A DNA stretch of 64,000 bases from Amblyomma americanum. Lineage: Eukaryota > Arthropoda > Arachnida > Ixodida > Ixodidae. Under the pieces are notes generated by a model, which was given only the letters and a program-made list of their open reading frames with translations, was not told where the DNA came from and made no database searches. Position numbers and translations under genes: made by a program. The stretch is taken from contig NC_135505.1 of the NCBI RefSeq assembly GCF_052857255.1, forward strand, positions 42,218,520-42,282,519, in the 5' to 3' direction. Of this stretch, positions 51,722 to 62,471 are shown piece by piece; position 1 is the first letter of the stretch; each line of letters begins with the position of its first letter.

Positions 51722-52862
51722 TGTGACATTCCGTGTGTGCTACGAGGATCCACGTTCGACGGCGCGGCGTAGACGGAGACCCGGGACAGCGGCAACATCA
51801 ATTACCCAGCCATGCTCTTTGAGTGACGACCAGAACAACCGGACCCGCCGCCGCCCCGGGGAAACAGGCTTTATCCTCCCCAATTTCCGGGCACATTCCA
51901 GGACAAGGGAGCTGTCAGCGGGCCAGAGCGCGCCGTACCACAGCCGACGCTATGCGCTACCGCGAAGACAACATTCTTTCCCTCCCCCCCCCTTTTGTCG
52001 TGGGCTATCGCCGGGAAGGCACCCACAGCTTCCCAGAAGGGCCGTGACGGACACCTGTCATGGCGGACAGGCAGTACTCGCCAAGAATGTGGAAAGACAG
52101 GCGCTAGTGAATTAGCTCCGAAGAGAGAGCCTGTGTATACTCTCACTTGAGAGAGAGTGGTGGCGTTTTTGTTGTTTATTTAGTTTGTATTGTTAACAGA
52201 CTCTGGGTTCGAGGCTAAGCCCAACCCAAGGGGTGGTCCCCATCTCGCATGTTATTTTGGATTGGAGAATTGATGCTTTGGGCGGGCCACTGGAAATGAC
52301 CGCCCTTAGTCCTTTGTTAATCAAGTGCTTAAAAGCGCATGTAAACGGATGCAGTCCAGTCCAGTCTGAGCTGGAGCTCCATGCTTAGCATGTAATGTGA
52401 TGCTACTTAGGCACTAACCTGCCCGGTCGATGAGTAAAGTAGTGCAAAGTTTGTATGTTGTAAAATTATGCTCTGCTGTCATCATCTACAAGCTCGCCTC
52501 CTGTTCATCTTCCAAGCCGAACGACAATAGAGGAAGGGTTTGTGAACCATCCTCGAAGAAACGGACGACTATTGAAATTCTACTGCAACGCACGCTCAGG
52601 ACGACATCGTTCGCCAAGAGGGCCAACAGCGCCGAAGCCCGACGGCGTGCAGCTTCTGCCAGCAACCGCTCGAGCCCAACTCCGGAGCCACTCCATCGCC
52701 CCCATGAAGTCGTCGGCACGTAAGCTCGGACGCCCCAGCCTCTGATGTAACAATCTTAATCATGTGTAATTATTGAATATATCTGTTTGTTTAAACTGAG
52801 CCATACGGTGTCTCTTTGCCTCTCCGTCCCGTGTGGACCTGCGCATTATGGGGGTCATCACA
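51722..52862 (+). repeat. 3' LTR of the second Gypsy element
   Basis: 1141 bp, TGTGACATTCCG…GGTCATCACA, about 1% different from the 5' LTR by eye. Confidence 0.94.
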
Positions 52863-52895
52863 ATGGACCTGGAAATGGGGGTGGGTAGGGAAGTC

Positions 52896-53000
52896 GTATG
52901 ACGTGACATTACATCGTTGTCACATGACTATGTGCGACGTCACATTACAGCGTTCTCACGTGACCTGGTATACGTCACACTCATATGATGTCATCAGTAA
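52896..53000. repeat. 36-bp tandem repeat with CRE-like motifs
   Basis: Two full units (52896-52931 and 52932-52967) and a partial third. Each holds GACGT(G/C)ACATTACA(T/G)CG and a CACATGAC or CACGTGAC. More TGACATCATCGTCGAC-type motifs follow to about 53135. Confidence 0.75.
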
Positions 53001-53298
53001 AACTAGTTAGTCTTAGTGTTGCATAGTTACACTAATAAGCATTGAATTGCCATGTTGACCAGTGTATGTCAATTATCTATATTTAATGATGTGACATTAT
53101 CATCGATGTGACATCATCGTCGACTCACACGTCACAAGGTGCCGTTTCTGGCGGCGACTTTTTTGCGAATATGACCTTGAAACTGAGCCATTTAATGCTG
53201 TCGTATTACCAAAAGGAGCCCCTCGTTTCTACACGGACATATATACAACGCGCCTCTGTTGGTGTACTACACTTGAAAGCAGCATACAGAGCAAACTA

Positions 53299-53599
53299 CG
53301 CGCTTTACTACCGCGGCCCATTCCCTGTTCGCCACTTTCCTAATGCGGTATTTATCTGCGAGTATCCTATCGAGGCTAATTTAAATTTCCTTTTATGCTA
53401 CTATGCGGATCCAACAGTGACGAAGCTGGTCAATACATTCTGCTTCTGCAGTGCGTAGGCATGACGCAGCCGCCGGTAGCTGCGGCAGCTGCGGTAGGCA
53501 CGGGCAGGCGGAACTTGCTTTGCCTAAAATGCGAAAGTCGCTGCTGACATCAGCGCCACCGCATCTTCGTGACGTCGCGAGGTGAAGGTCTACAGACTC
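53299..53599 (+). repeat. Dispersed repeat shared with 61405-61690
   Basis: GCGCTTTACTACCGCGGCCC… to …GTGAAGGTCTACAGACTC matches 61405-61690. One frame (ALYYRGPFPVRHFPNAVFIC…LVNTFCFCSA) is open in both copies. Family unknown. Confidence 0.8.
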
Positions 53600-53955
53600 G
53601 ATTGTGGCATCAAAATGACGTCAAGCCAGGCAATTGAACAAACGTCCGGTCTTCGCGAGCTGCAACGTCCCCTGCTTGAACCGAGTTAACTGACTCTGCA
53701 GTTGGGCTGACATATGTGCGAAAACTTGGCCGGCGGGCAGCACAGGTCACGGCTTGTGAACTTCCGCCCCCTCCAAGTAGGGACACACGGAGCGGCAAGC
53801 ACCTATGCGCCGCTAGACTGAAGCAACTCAAGCTTTGCCGCCGCACACCAGTGCCTGAGCGCTGCTTGGCTTCTTGAATCTCACACGTTAAAAGACATCG
53901 GAAAGAGTAGTGACTGCTGTAATCGACTGACGACAAAGCAAGCCTGCCAAAGTAG
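53600..53955. other. No recognised gene
   Basis: Mixed non-coding sequence between a repeat and a LINE remnant. Confidence 0.4.
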
Positions 53956-53959
53956 GGAG

Positions 53960-54480
53960 CATTCGGCCACGCGCTTGACGCGGACTGCCGGGCACGAGGG
54001 GCTGGAGGGAAACGAGGCCGCGGACACTAAAGCTGGAGGATACACTCATCGAGCGACTAACGTGTCCCTCTCTCCTCTACCTACCACGAACGCCTCATAA
54101 TGTTCCGAACACAAAGGCAAGTCAATCCTCCACCACACCATAAGCCAGCAACGACAGAAGCGAGGGATTCCCGACAACTACAGACGAACGCCTTTCCTTA
54201 CTTGCACAAATATATCATCATTCCCGATAGATATGACGGAATCTGTTCCTGCTGCGGTGGAATCCGGACGACATGCCATGTAAGAAGGGGTTGCTCAGGT
54301 CCCAAGCCCCTGAACAAGACAAACATCAATCCAAGGAAGAGGAGAGTCAGCCCTGTTAAGCTTTGATTGTGCGACTCAGCGTAACCTGATATCCTATAAG
54401 CAACAGCGACTGTGGTGGACTTGGAGTCCTAAATTAAGGATTCCGCCCAAAGTTCGTGCTTCCTCCTCTTTATCCTTCCT
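53960..54480 (+). pseudogene. I-clade LINE ORF2, RNase H end and C-terminal zinc motif
   Basis: Reads WTAGHEGLEGNEAADTKAGG, the last RNase H motif (the catalytic Asp is the one in EAAD), then after frame changes LQTNAFPYLHKY…PDRYDGICSCCGGIRTTCHV…, a CCHC-like C-terminal motif, and a final WWTWSPKLRIPPKVRASSSL. The pattern is that of I-clade LINEs. Several frameshifts; inactive. Confidence 0.75.
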
Positions 54481-56130
54481 TTTTTTCAATGACTGTTCTC
54501 TACTTCTATTTCTACCTCGTCTCCCGTTTCGGCGGCACATATCTCTGCAGGAAGACGTCGCACGTGGAATGAGAAACGTGAGTGAAGGCTGAAAAGCAGC
54601 ATGCCATTAGGGCTAGGATGAAAGTGTTTTTTTTTTAGTTCTTCTATTTTTTCCTTCTCCTTCAGTCCATGTGCATGGCGCTGACAAGGTGCTTTTCACT
54701 GCCAGAGTTGAGAACGAACACTGTCTCTGGTGTCTCCCTCTATCTGTTGTGAATTTTCAAAGCGCGCTGCCAATGACCGTTACACCGCAGCAAGTGGTGC
54801 TCTTCCGTCGCCGGCTCCGCGGCGTCTTTCGCTTTAGCGTTGTGTCCCTTCATGTGATATTAATTTCAGTGCAGAAACCGTTTTGACAGGGTTAGGTATA
54901 GTGCCCGTGACCTTCGAAATCCGCGCCTCTCTCGTGACCCCACCGCCTATGTTTCTTGGCCGGCTCGACAGACTGTCTGCGTGAGTCTTCTCTGTCAGCT
55001 TGTTATAGCCGGACGACAGTACCTGTAGTGTTTACCTTTGTGCTTGAGACGTTCGTGTGCGGTGGCACTCGTTCACCACCCCTACGTAAGACGACGATTG
55101 TACACGCTGTCCTGAGCCGCCTTTAAATACCAGGCTTTAGCGAAGTGCTGTGTTTTGCTCCGGACAGCGCCTGCTCCGCTCCGTCTTTTGGGAAATATTG
55201 TGTAGATACGGAGACACAGTAATCAAATATGATACGCAGATGAGCCGATACTTTGTGCGAGGACGCGAGCTGAACGCAGCGATGAGAGTGTACTGATTGG
55301 CAAAAAAGTGGTGAATGGAAATGCATACATTTTGCTTTAATTTGCTGGAATCTTTTGCTGTCATGAGTGCAGTAGGTGAGATTGCATGTCAATGCTATAT
55401 AATTTCTCGCCAAAAGTAGTGCCATTAAGGTACTGTATCAACCCCTACAGCATTTTGCAAGCAAATTATGTTTGTGAATTTGTATTGCATTCAAAATTGC
55501 AATATCGGCAATGGAAGCTGTCGGAAGTTTCTAAACAAATATTGTAACCACGGCTCTATACATAAGGTGCATCGTATTTTTTTACAATATAGCGATTATT
55601 GATGCCCGAGGTCAAGCCATACACATTGGTACTTCACACATACACACGCTTCAAACTGTTCAAGTGCAATGATCGAAACATCTTATAAATGGAATTAATC
55701 TGATTGATTTACCGAGTTAGTAGTCGGCATAGATCAAACTATGCACGGGTCAGTACATCTCAGTAACACACCACAGGGAGTGAAAGATACACCATGTCCA
55801 GTTGTACCAAGCTTAAACTGACCAGCGTTTGTAGTCAATTCGTAGCGTACCCCGCCGGCAATCCAAAGCTTGTAGGATCGAGTTCCACCTAATTCATAGC
55901 AATTTACTTTTCACGCAATTACTTTAGTTCGCATATATAAACGTCGTGAAGGCGTTTTCATGTAATCTGAGGAGGCTAGCAGCAATTTCTCTAACCATGT
56001 GGTGACGCGCGTTTACAGAGCAGTATATATATTTTGACGCCCATGAAGAGGCGACGCCTAGTCTATTTCGTAGGTATCGCTGACTACGCAGAATAAGAGG
56101 AGGACGAGGTGGAAGCGTCTAGTGCTCGGC
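54481..56130. other. No recognised gene
   Basis: AT-rich DNA with no frame, splice-phase pair or repeat that I can name. Confidence 0.45.
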
Positions 56131-56390
56131 AAGCGGATCCAGCTGGTTTCAGTCGCCCGTCGTGCTCCAAGTAAATGCCTGGTCGTAACATTTTGGCGGA
56201 AGGTGTCGGGTATATAGGTTCCTCGATGACTGATCTCCAACATCACATTCGCGGGAGTCGTCGCATTGCTGGCCTGCTGCCTTTTGTTCCCATGATGTCC
56301 CTCGACGGTGACGCTCCGGGATCTGTGCCCAGCAGTTCGTGGCAGCATTACGGGAGCGACGGTCGTTCGCTGCAATGCACAAATAATAAT

Positions 56391-56693
56391 AATAGTAGGT
56401 TTTGGGGGGAAAGGAAATGGCGCAATATCTGTCTCATATATCGTTGGACACCTGAACCGCGCCGTAAGGGAAGGGATAAAGGAGGAATTGAAAGAAGAAA
56501 GGAAGAAGAGGTGCCGTAGTGGAGGGCTCCGGAATAATTTCGACCACCTGGGGATCTTTAACGTGCACTGACATCGCACAGCACACGGGCGCCTTAGCGT
56601 TTTTCCTCCATTAAAACACAGCCGCGGTCGGGTTCGAACCCGGGAACTCCGGATCAGTAGTCGAGCGCCCTAACCACTGAGCCACCGCGGCGG
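56391..56693 (-). mobile_element. Ruka-like SINE, long form
   Basis: Matches the copies at 14678 and 36976, with a tail of AATAATAATAATAG type on the left. No clear target duplication. It lies in the gag-protease part of a decayed Gypsy element. Confidence 0.87.
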
Positions 56694-56834
56694 ATTCGAT
56701 ATTCGCCGGCATCGGATAGAAGTGTGACACCGCCTCCAGCTATGCGCACTCGTCGCTCTCCATCACCCCGACACCGCTCCTCCTCGCGTCCGCCGCAAAA
56801 CTAGTCGGCGCAACCGATGGTGATGAGGTCGCTG

Positions 56835-58160
56835 GATGTCTGCCGCCGGAAGAGATACCGCTGCCTGTGGTGATGTTACGGAAAAAAGTGAATGCGTTAG
56901 TGGACGGTGTACCTGTGACGGCCTTAGTGGATACCGGTGCTACTGTTACAGTTATGACTGCTGCGTTTAAGTAATAATATTAATAACCCTCTACCCGACC
57001 ACCATGCGGTACATGATGACAGGGAGCCCAGAGTAAAAGTTGCCCACTGACAGCTTGACACAGCCCTGGACCCCCTACATTTTGGCAACAGAAATGAAGG
57101 TCGAAATGAAAACTTATTACAATGGAAGAAAAGGTAACATAAGCTGTCACGAAATAGCACTTCAAGGCGAAAAAAATATACGATCACAAAAAATAAAAGA
57201 ACACCAACAAAACGTTAGCACAGCCACCCATGGACACCTTATATATTACAGACATTTGCGTTAACAAGCAAAGCCAATAGCACTATCACAAAATATGCGT
57301 TCAAGACGAAAAAAACATGAAAAAAGTCAGAAAAGTTATGTGTGAGAGAAGAATAGTTCCGCCAAACGTTTATGAGAAATATTCCGCAAACTTATGTTAT
57401 CTTCTAGAAGTTCATTCAATATTCGTGGCAGCCTATTTTGTAGCTTATGTAGACCGTAGCTCGTCCGATACGCTTTTATTCTCCATTGGGTCCTGCTTCT
57501 TGTTTCATACGTCGGAGTGTGATTGTCTAAATCTGCTAGCGTTTGAAGGAAGTGTGTGTGATTAGATAATTCTAGTTTGAAAGCTTGACACAGACGATAA
57601 GGAAACATGTTTGGTATGGGAATGATTTCATGCTTCGGGAAAAGTTCGGCGGTGTGATAACACCGCGGAAAGTTTTCAAGAAGGCGCAGAAAACTTTTTT
57701 GCAGTACGTATATCTTTTGAAGTTTTTTCTGAGTTGTAGCACCCAAGACTGAGCCACAATAAGTAAGCCGAGAATTAGAAATGGTGTGCTAAATTTAGAC
57801 CATCGCAGATTTTAGGAGTACGTGGCCATTACGGTAAAGAAGATCAAGAATTTGAGATAATTTTATGGTTATGTTTAATATGTGTTTCCTAGGACGTAAA
57901 GTTTTGTTTCAATGGGACACAAATGTCTTTTCTTTTATGTGAGTGGCGAACCGTTGCGATGAAGTTGTAGTGTGCAGTACTAAGGTTTCCCTGAATAGTG
58001 AAGTGTTCAGAACGGAAATTGCGGCGCTAGCCCGGTCGACTCACGACGTCATTCTTGCCCTCGACTTTTTGCAGATGTGCGGCGCTAACATCGGCTGCCA
58101 CATCGGTGAGCTCAGCGTCGGCAAATGTTTCCCCACTGGCGTTCTGGAAGGAAGATAAGG
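56835..58160 (+). pseudogene. Gypsy aspartic protease fragment, split by a LINE
   Basis: The left part (to 56974) reads LRKKVNALVDGVPVTALVDT followed by GATVTVM, the protease flap region with its DTG. After the LINE at 56975-57886 the frame resumes with LGRKVLFQWD, a stop, then [20 protein letters not shown] and [14 protein letters not shown]…, the C-terminal half of the protease. The DTG is intact but the gene is broken by the insertion and at least one stop. Confidence 0.8.
56975..57886 (-). mobile_element. 5'-truncated CR1/L2-like LINE
   Basis: The minus-strand frame 57746-57336 reads …LQKSFLRLLENFPRCYHTAE…PIPNMFPYRLCQAFKLEL…TRSRTQWRIKAYRTSYGLHK…, the end of an RT ORF. A 3' UTR follows to a tail TTATTAATATTATTAC at 56975. 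GTTTAA flanks both sides, a possible short duplication. It sits within the Gypsy protease. Confidence 0.78.
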
Positions 58161-58288
58161 TCGTGCCTCCTTTTTCGGCTGTATGCGTACCGGTTTCCAC
58201 CCCCGACACCGCTCTCGACCTGTTGGATGTGACTGTGTGCAGCCGAACCATTTCTGCATGAAGAAGTATATCTTGCTTTTTATCAGGG

Positions 58289-58735
<447 letters not shown>

Positions 58736-58859
58736 GAAGATAAGAAGTAATAAACATTTTATTACAATATAAAAAGAATATAAACGAAAAATAAAAGAGG
58801 AGGTTCTCTTCCCCACCACCTCAGGGCTGACTTGGAAAGGCCCTCGAGGTGTCGCTCGT

Positions 58860-60800
58860 CACGGAAACTGCCGAGGGAAAATGTTTAGAGGTAGGTGACG
58901 CGTGAACTGCGTTGTGTCAGTTACAGCTGAGTCATTTAAGAAAGACGATAGGGTAATCGCTCCAAATGACGGAGCAGCACAGGATAGCACATTAGAAGAC
59001 AGCTTAGAACTGACCAACTTAACCGGAAAAAGGCGGAAGCATATGTTCCAAAATGCACGTCCGCAGGGATAGAAGAAATTCCCAATCCAGTTAATTAATG
59101 GAATTGGCCCGGGAGGCAAGGAGACGCTGATAAAAGCATTGGAGACAGTAATAAAAAATAAGGAATTTCTGCACAGCTGGAAGCAGAGTAAAATGAATTT
59201 GATTTAAAAAGGTGATAAGACGAACATAAAATCCTTCCGGCCGATTACGATATGAAGCTGGTAATGCAGATGGTGAAAACAAAAATGCGTTCATGCGTAG
59301 AAAGTAATAGAATGCTCGGAGAACTTCCGAACGAGTTTCGAAGTGGTAGGCGTTTAGACGATAGCCTGTTCGTGCTTACCCGGTGCATAGAGATAGCTAA
59401 GGCGGAAAACAGACCTCTGTATTTAGCTTTCCTGGACACATGCGGTGCATACGACAACGCGAACAGGAATTCCTGTGGGACATATTAAAAATGATGGTGT
59501 TGGTCATGAGGTAATTGATTTTATACAGGAAATATATCGAGAAAAAGAAGTTGGGAAGGAATTAAATGTACAACTGCCGAGGTACACAAAGGATTAAGCA
59601 AGGCTGTCCGGTATCACCGCTCCTGTTCATGGTTTATATGGTAAATATGGAACGAAGTCTACAGTGAAGCAATGTAGGTTATAATCTGTCTTATAGATTA
59701 GGCGAAACGGTTATTGAGCAGGGACTACCGGCTTTAATGTATGCGGATGATATTGTACAGTTAGCAGATAGCCAGAAATATTTGCAAACTTTGGTAAATT
59801 CCTGTGGAGACGAAGGAGACAGTATATGTTTCAGTTTCAGCGCAACAAAGTCAGGTGTAATGGCTTTCAACGTTACAACAGATCAGGAGCTTACAATAAA
59901 AGGCCATGAAATACCGCGGGCGGCGAAATGCAAATATTTCGCGGTATGGGTAAACGAGCAGCAGGGGTAGACGGAAAAACATGAACAGACTCTCATAGGA
60001 AAAGGGCGAAAAGATGCCAGAATAATGAAACATAGGGCATTGGGGGGGAGGTACAACAGGTATGAAATACTGAGAGGTATTTGGAAAGGAATAATGGTGC
60101 CGGGGCTCACTTTCGGGAATGCGTTTTTATGATTAATGGCAGAAGTTTCGTCGAGATTAGAAATAATTCAGAGAGCTGTTGGAAGATTAGCACTGCGTGC
60201 CCACGGAAAAAAAAAAAACGAGGCACTACGGGGGGATATGGGCTGGGCATCGTTCGATGCACGGGAGGCTCAGAGTAATAAATACTAAACGAAGAATGCC
60301 TGATGAAATTGGACGATAACAGGTGGGTAGCTAAGGTATTTAAACACCTATACAGAAAGAGCGTTGACTCACACTGAAGGAAAAGAGCTGGGAAGCTAAA
60401 CAGTAAGTCTGCCAGACGGGGACGGAGAAAGACAGATCACTAATCGACAGGTTAAAAACGCGGAAGGTAAAAATTGGATAATTGCAATGGCAAAGAAGCA
60501 GTGTAGAACTATATCGATACTGTAAACAGCTGGTCAGGAAGGAAGCGATTTATGATTACTCAAGAGGCAGTGCCCTACTCTTTGAAGCTACGTCAGGGTG
60601 TCTTAGAACGCGCAGATATAAAAAGAAATTTAACGAAAAAGATGACACAGGTGCTGTGTGTGGTAAATCTGTATAAACAATAAAGCACCTCATACTAAAA
60701 TGGGATGGTATCAATCCCGATGTCGGTGCAGGCACAGTCACTCTTCTGAGGCCCAAGGGTTTTGAGATGACAATAGTCATGTAACTAAATCTGCCGTGGA
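58860..60800 (+). pseudogene. Degenerate non-LTR reverse transcriptase
   Basis: Recognisable in pieces: KLVMQMVKTKMRSCVESNRM, RSGRRLDDSLFVLTRCIEIA, PLYLAFLDTCGAYDNANR (first catalytic Asp), a RQGCPLSPLLF-like segment, LMYADDIVQLADS (YADD at 59740-59751), CGDEGDSICFSFSATKSGVM, and a C-terminal region with CLRTR and a CxxC motif near 60660. Frameshifts and stops occur every 100-200 bases. The clade is uncertain. This family type is one I associate with tick genomes. Confidence 0.8.
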
Positions 60801-60999
60801 AATTAGCAAAAATCGGTTGGAAAATTGGTGTCTCAAAAAGAAGAGATGTGACATACGGTTAAAAGTGTAGGAAGACGTATTTAAAGAAAATGGCGAATTT
60901 TAATAACTTCCAACACAGTTAAGCAAAAATAAAAGAAAAAGCTGAGCATGCTGGCAACTGCTATCCCACCATTTCCTACCTTCCATCCATCCGTCCGCC

Positions 61000-61689
61000 T
61001 ATAGACCTCCTGCATGTTTGTAAACAAACAAGGTGGCGCTGCATTCGCTAGCGGGCTCGCGGTAGGCAAAAGGCCAGGGAGTGGCGTCGCGGAGAGGTGT
61101 TGAGCGCCGGTTTTCGTCTTGTAGGCGCGTCAAGAAACAGTTTCAAGTAAATATTAAATGCCATAAAACGCGCCATTAAAACATGCTGTGCTATAACAAA
61201 AGAACACATTCCTTGGGGGCGGGTGAACCTACCGGCGCCCTGTGCACTCCGGTTCAAGGTGATAAGTACGTGTGCAGCTACATATGTCTTTTTTTTTCTT
61301 GAGCAATTATCAGCCTGCTATCCTGATGTTCAGGTGAATGAACGCAGTAACTTGCATGCTGTTAAGTGCATTGAGTGGCAGTGCCTATCGACTCCCAGAC
61401 TTTGCGCTTTACTACCGTGACCCAATGCCTGTTAGCCAGTTTCCGAATGCGGCATTTATGTGCGAGAAACCTATCGAGGCTAAAAAATTTTTTTTATGCT
61501 ACTACCCGGATCCAGCAGTGACGCAACTGGTCAATACATGCTGCTTCTGCAGTGCACAGGCTTGAAGCAGCCGCCGGTAGTTGCGGTAGGCACGGGCAAG
61601 CGGAACCTGTTTTGCCTACCATGCGAAAGTCGCTGCTAACATCAGCGCCACCGCATCTTGGTGATGTCGCGGGGTGAAGGAGGTCTATA
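61000..61689. mobile_element. Unclassified 690-bp TIR element
   Basis: Ends TATAGACCTCC (61000-61010) and its inverse GGAGGTCTATA (61679-61689). The interior includes the repeat also found at 53299 and the frame …ALYYRDPMPVSQFPNAAFMC…. A second copy starts at once from 61686, sharing the TATA. Confidence 0.65.
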
Positions 61690-62010
61690 GACCTCCTGCA
61701 TGTTTGTTAACAAACGAGGTGGCGCTGCAGTCGCTAGCGGGCTCGCGGTAGGCGAAAGGCCAGGGAGTGGCGTCGCGGAGAGGTGTTGAGTGCGGGTTTT
61801 CAAGACTTGAAGGCACGTTTTGAGTTTCTGCGAATCCCAGCAGTGGTTAATGCTTTCAACTTAGTAATTTCTCGAAGTACACGAGCTCGCGTTGGCCACG
61901 TGGGGCGTATTCAGAGAAATAGTTCGCCAATGCGTTTTCTACGTATGGTTAGTAGTCAACGGAAAGCGTTTCTGCCGTTGATTTTCACGCTAGACATTGA
62001 ATAAAATAGA
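61686..62010. mobile_element. Second, partial copy of the 690-bp element
   Basis: TATAGACCTCCTGCATGTTT… at 61686-61812 closely repeats 61000-61128, then diverges. A frame of 74 codons follows (61783-62004: …FQDLKARFEFLRIPAVVNAF…), not recognised. The junction 61678-61697 is a perfect 20-bp palindrome. Confidence 0.6.
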
Positions 62011-62471
62011 AAGTTTTTGGCACTCTGCTCTAACCAGAATGATCTCACTTCGGGAGTATAGTGAGAGGAAGTGCTGGCGTTGTTTTGGCGGAGCACACGT
62101 GCACTCACCTTCTGCTGACATACGTACCTGCCGCGCTGTGCGAAAAGTGGGGGCCGCGTCGTGTCCCCATTCTCCTCTGTCTCGCTTAAGCGTTGTTTTT
62201 AGCCTTTTTAGATTGTCAACGATTCACTGTCTCCTTTTTTTATTTTTTTCATCGTAGTCGCTTTCTTCCCCCGCCCCCGCCCCCTACTTGTTCGCACTCG
62301 TGCTGTATTCTATTTTTGTACCTCGTGCACGCTTTATAAAAGCTGGGTGTGTCAAATGCGGTACTACACTCGAAAGAGGTTGGCTCTCCAGCCGAAACGT
62401 CGTAAATTAAATCCTGTTATGTTTTTTTCAGTTTTTAGTATTTCAATTTATATATATATATATATATATAT
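62011..62471. other. No recognised gene; short (TA)n at the right end
   Basis: Non-coding. A (TA)n tract at about 62447-62471 abuts the next element. Confidence 0.5.

Larger units (their letters stand above)
45106..52862 (+). mobile_element. Complete second Gypsy LTR retrotransposon
   Basis: LTRs 45106-46245 and 51722-52862 (TGTGAC…TCACA), which differ at roughly a dozen positions. Target duplication ATGG at 45102-45105 and 52863-52866. gag and pol are full length, joined by a -1 frameshift signal. The RT active site reads YMDN instead of YxDD. A solo LTR of the same family lies at 19992-20934. Confidence 0.95.

Noticed and set aside
55800..55900. Possible tRNA-like B-box near GGATCGAGTTCC
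   Set aside because: No A-box at the right distance and no acceptor stem pairing seen.
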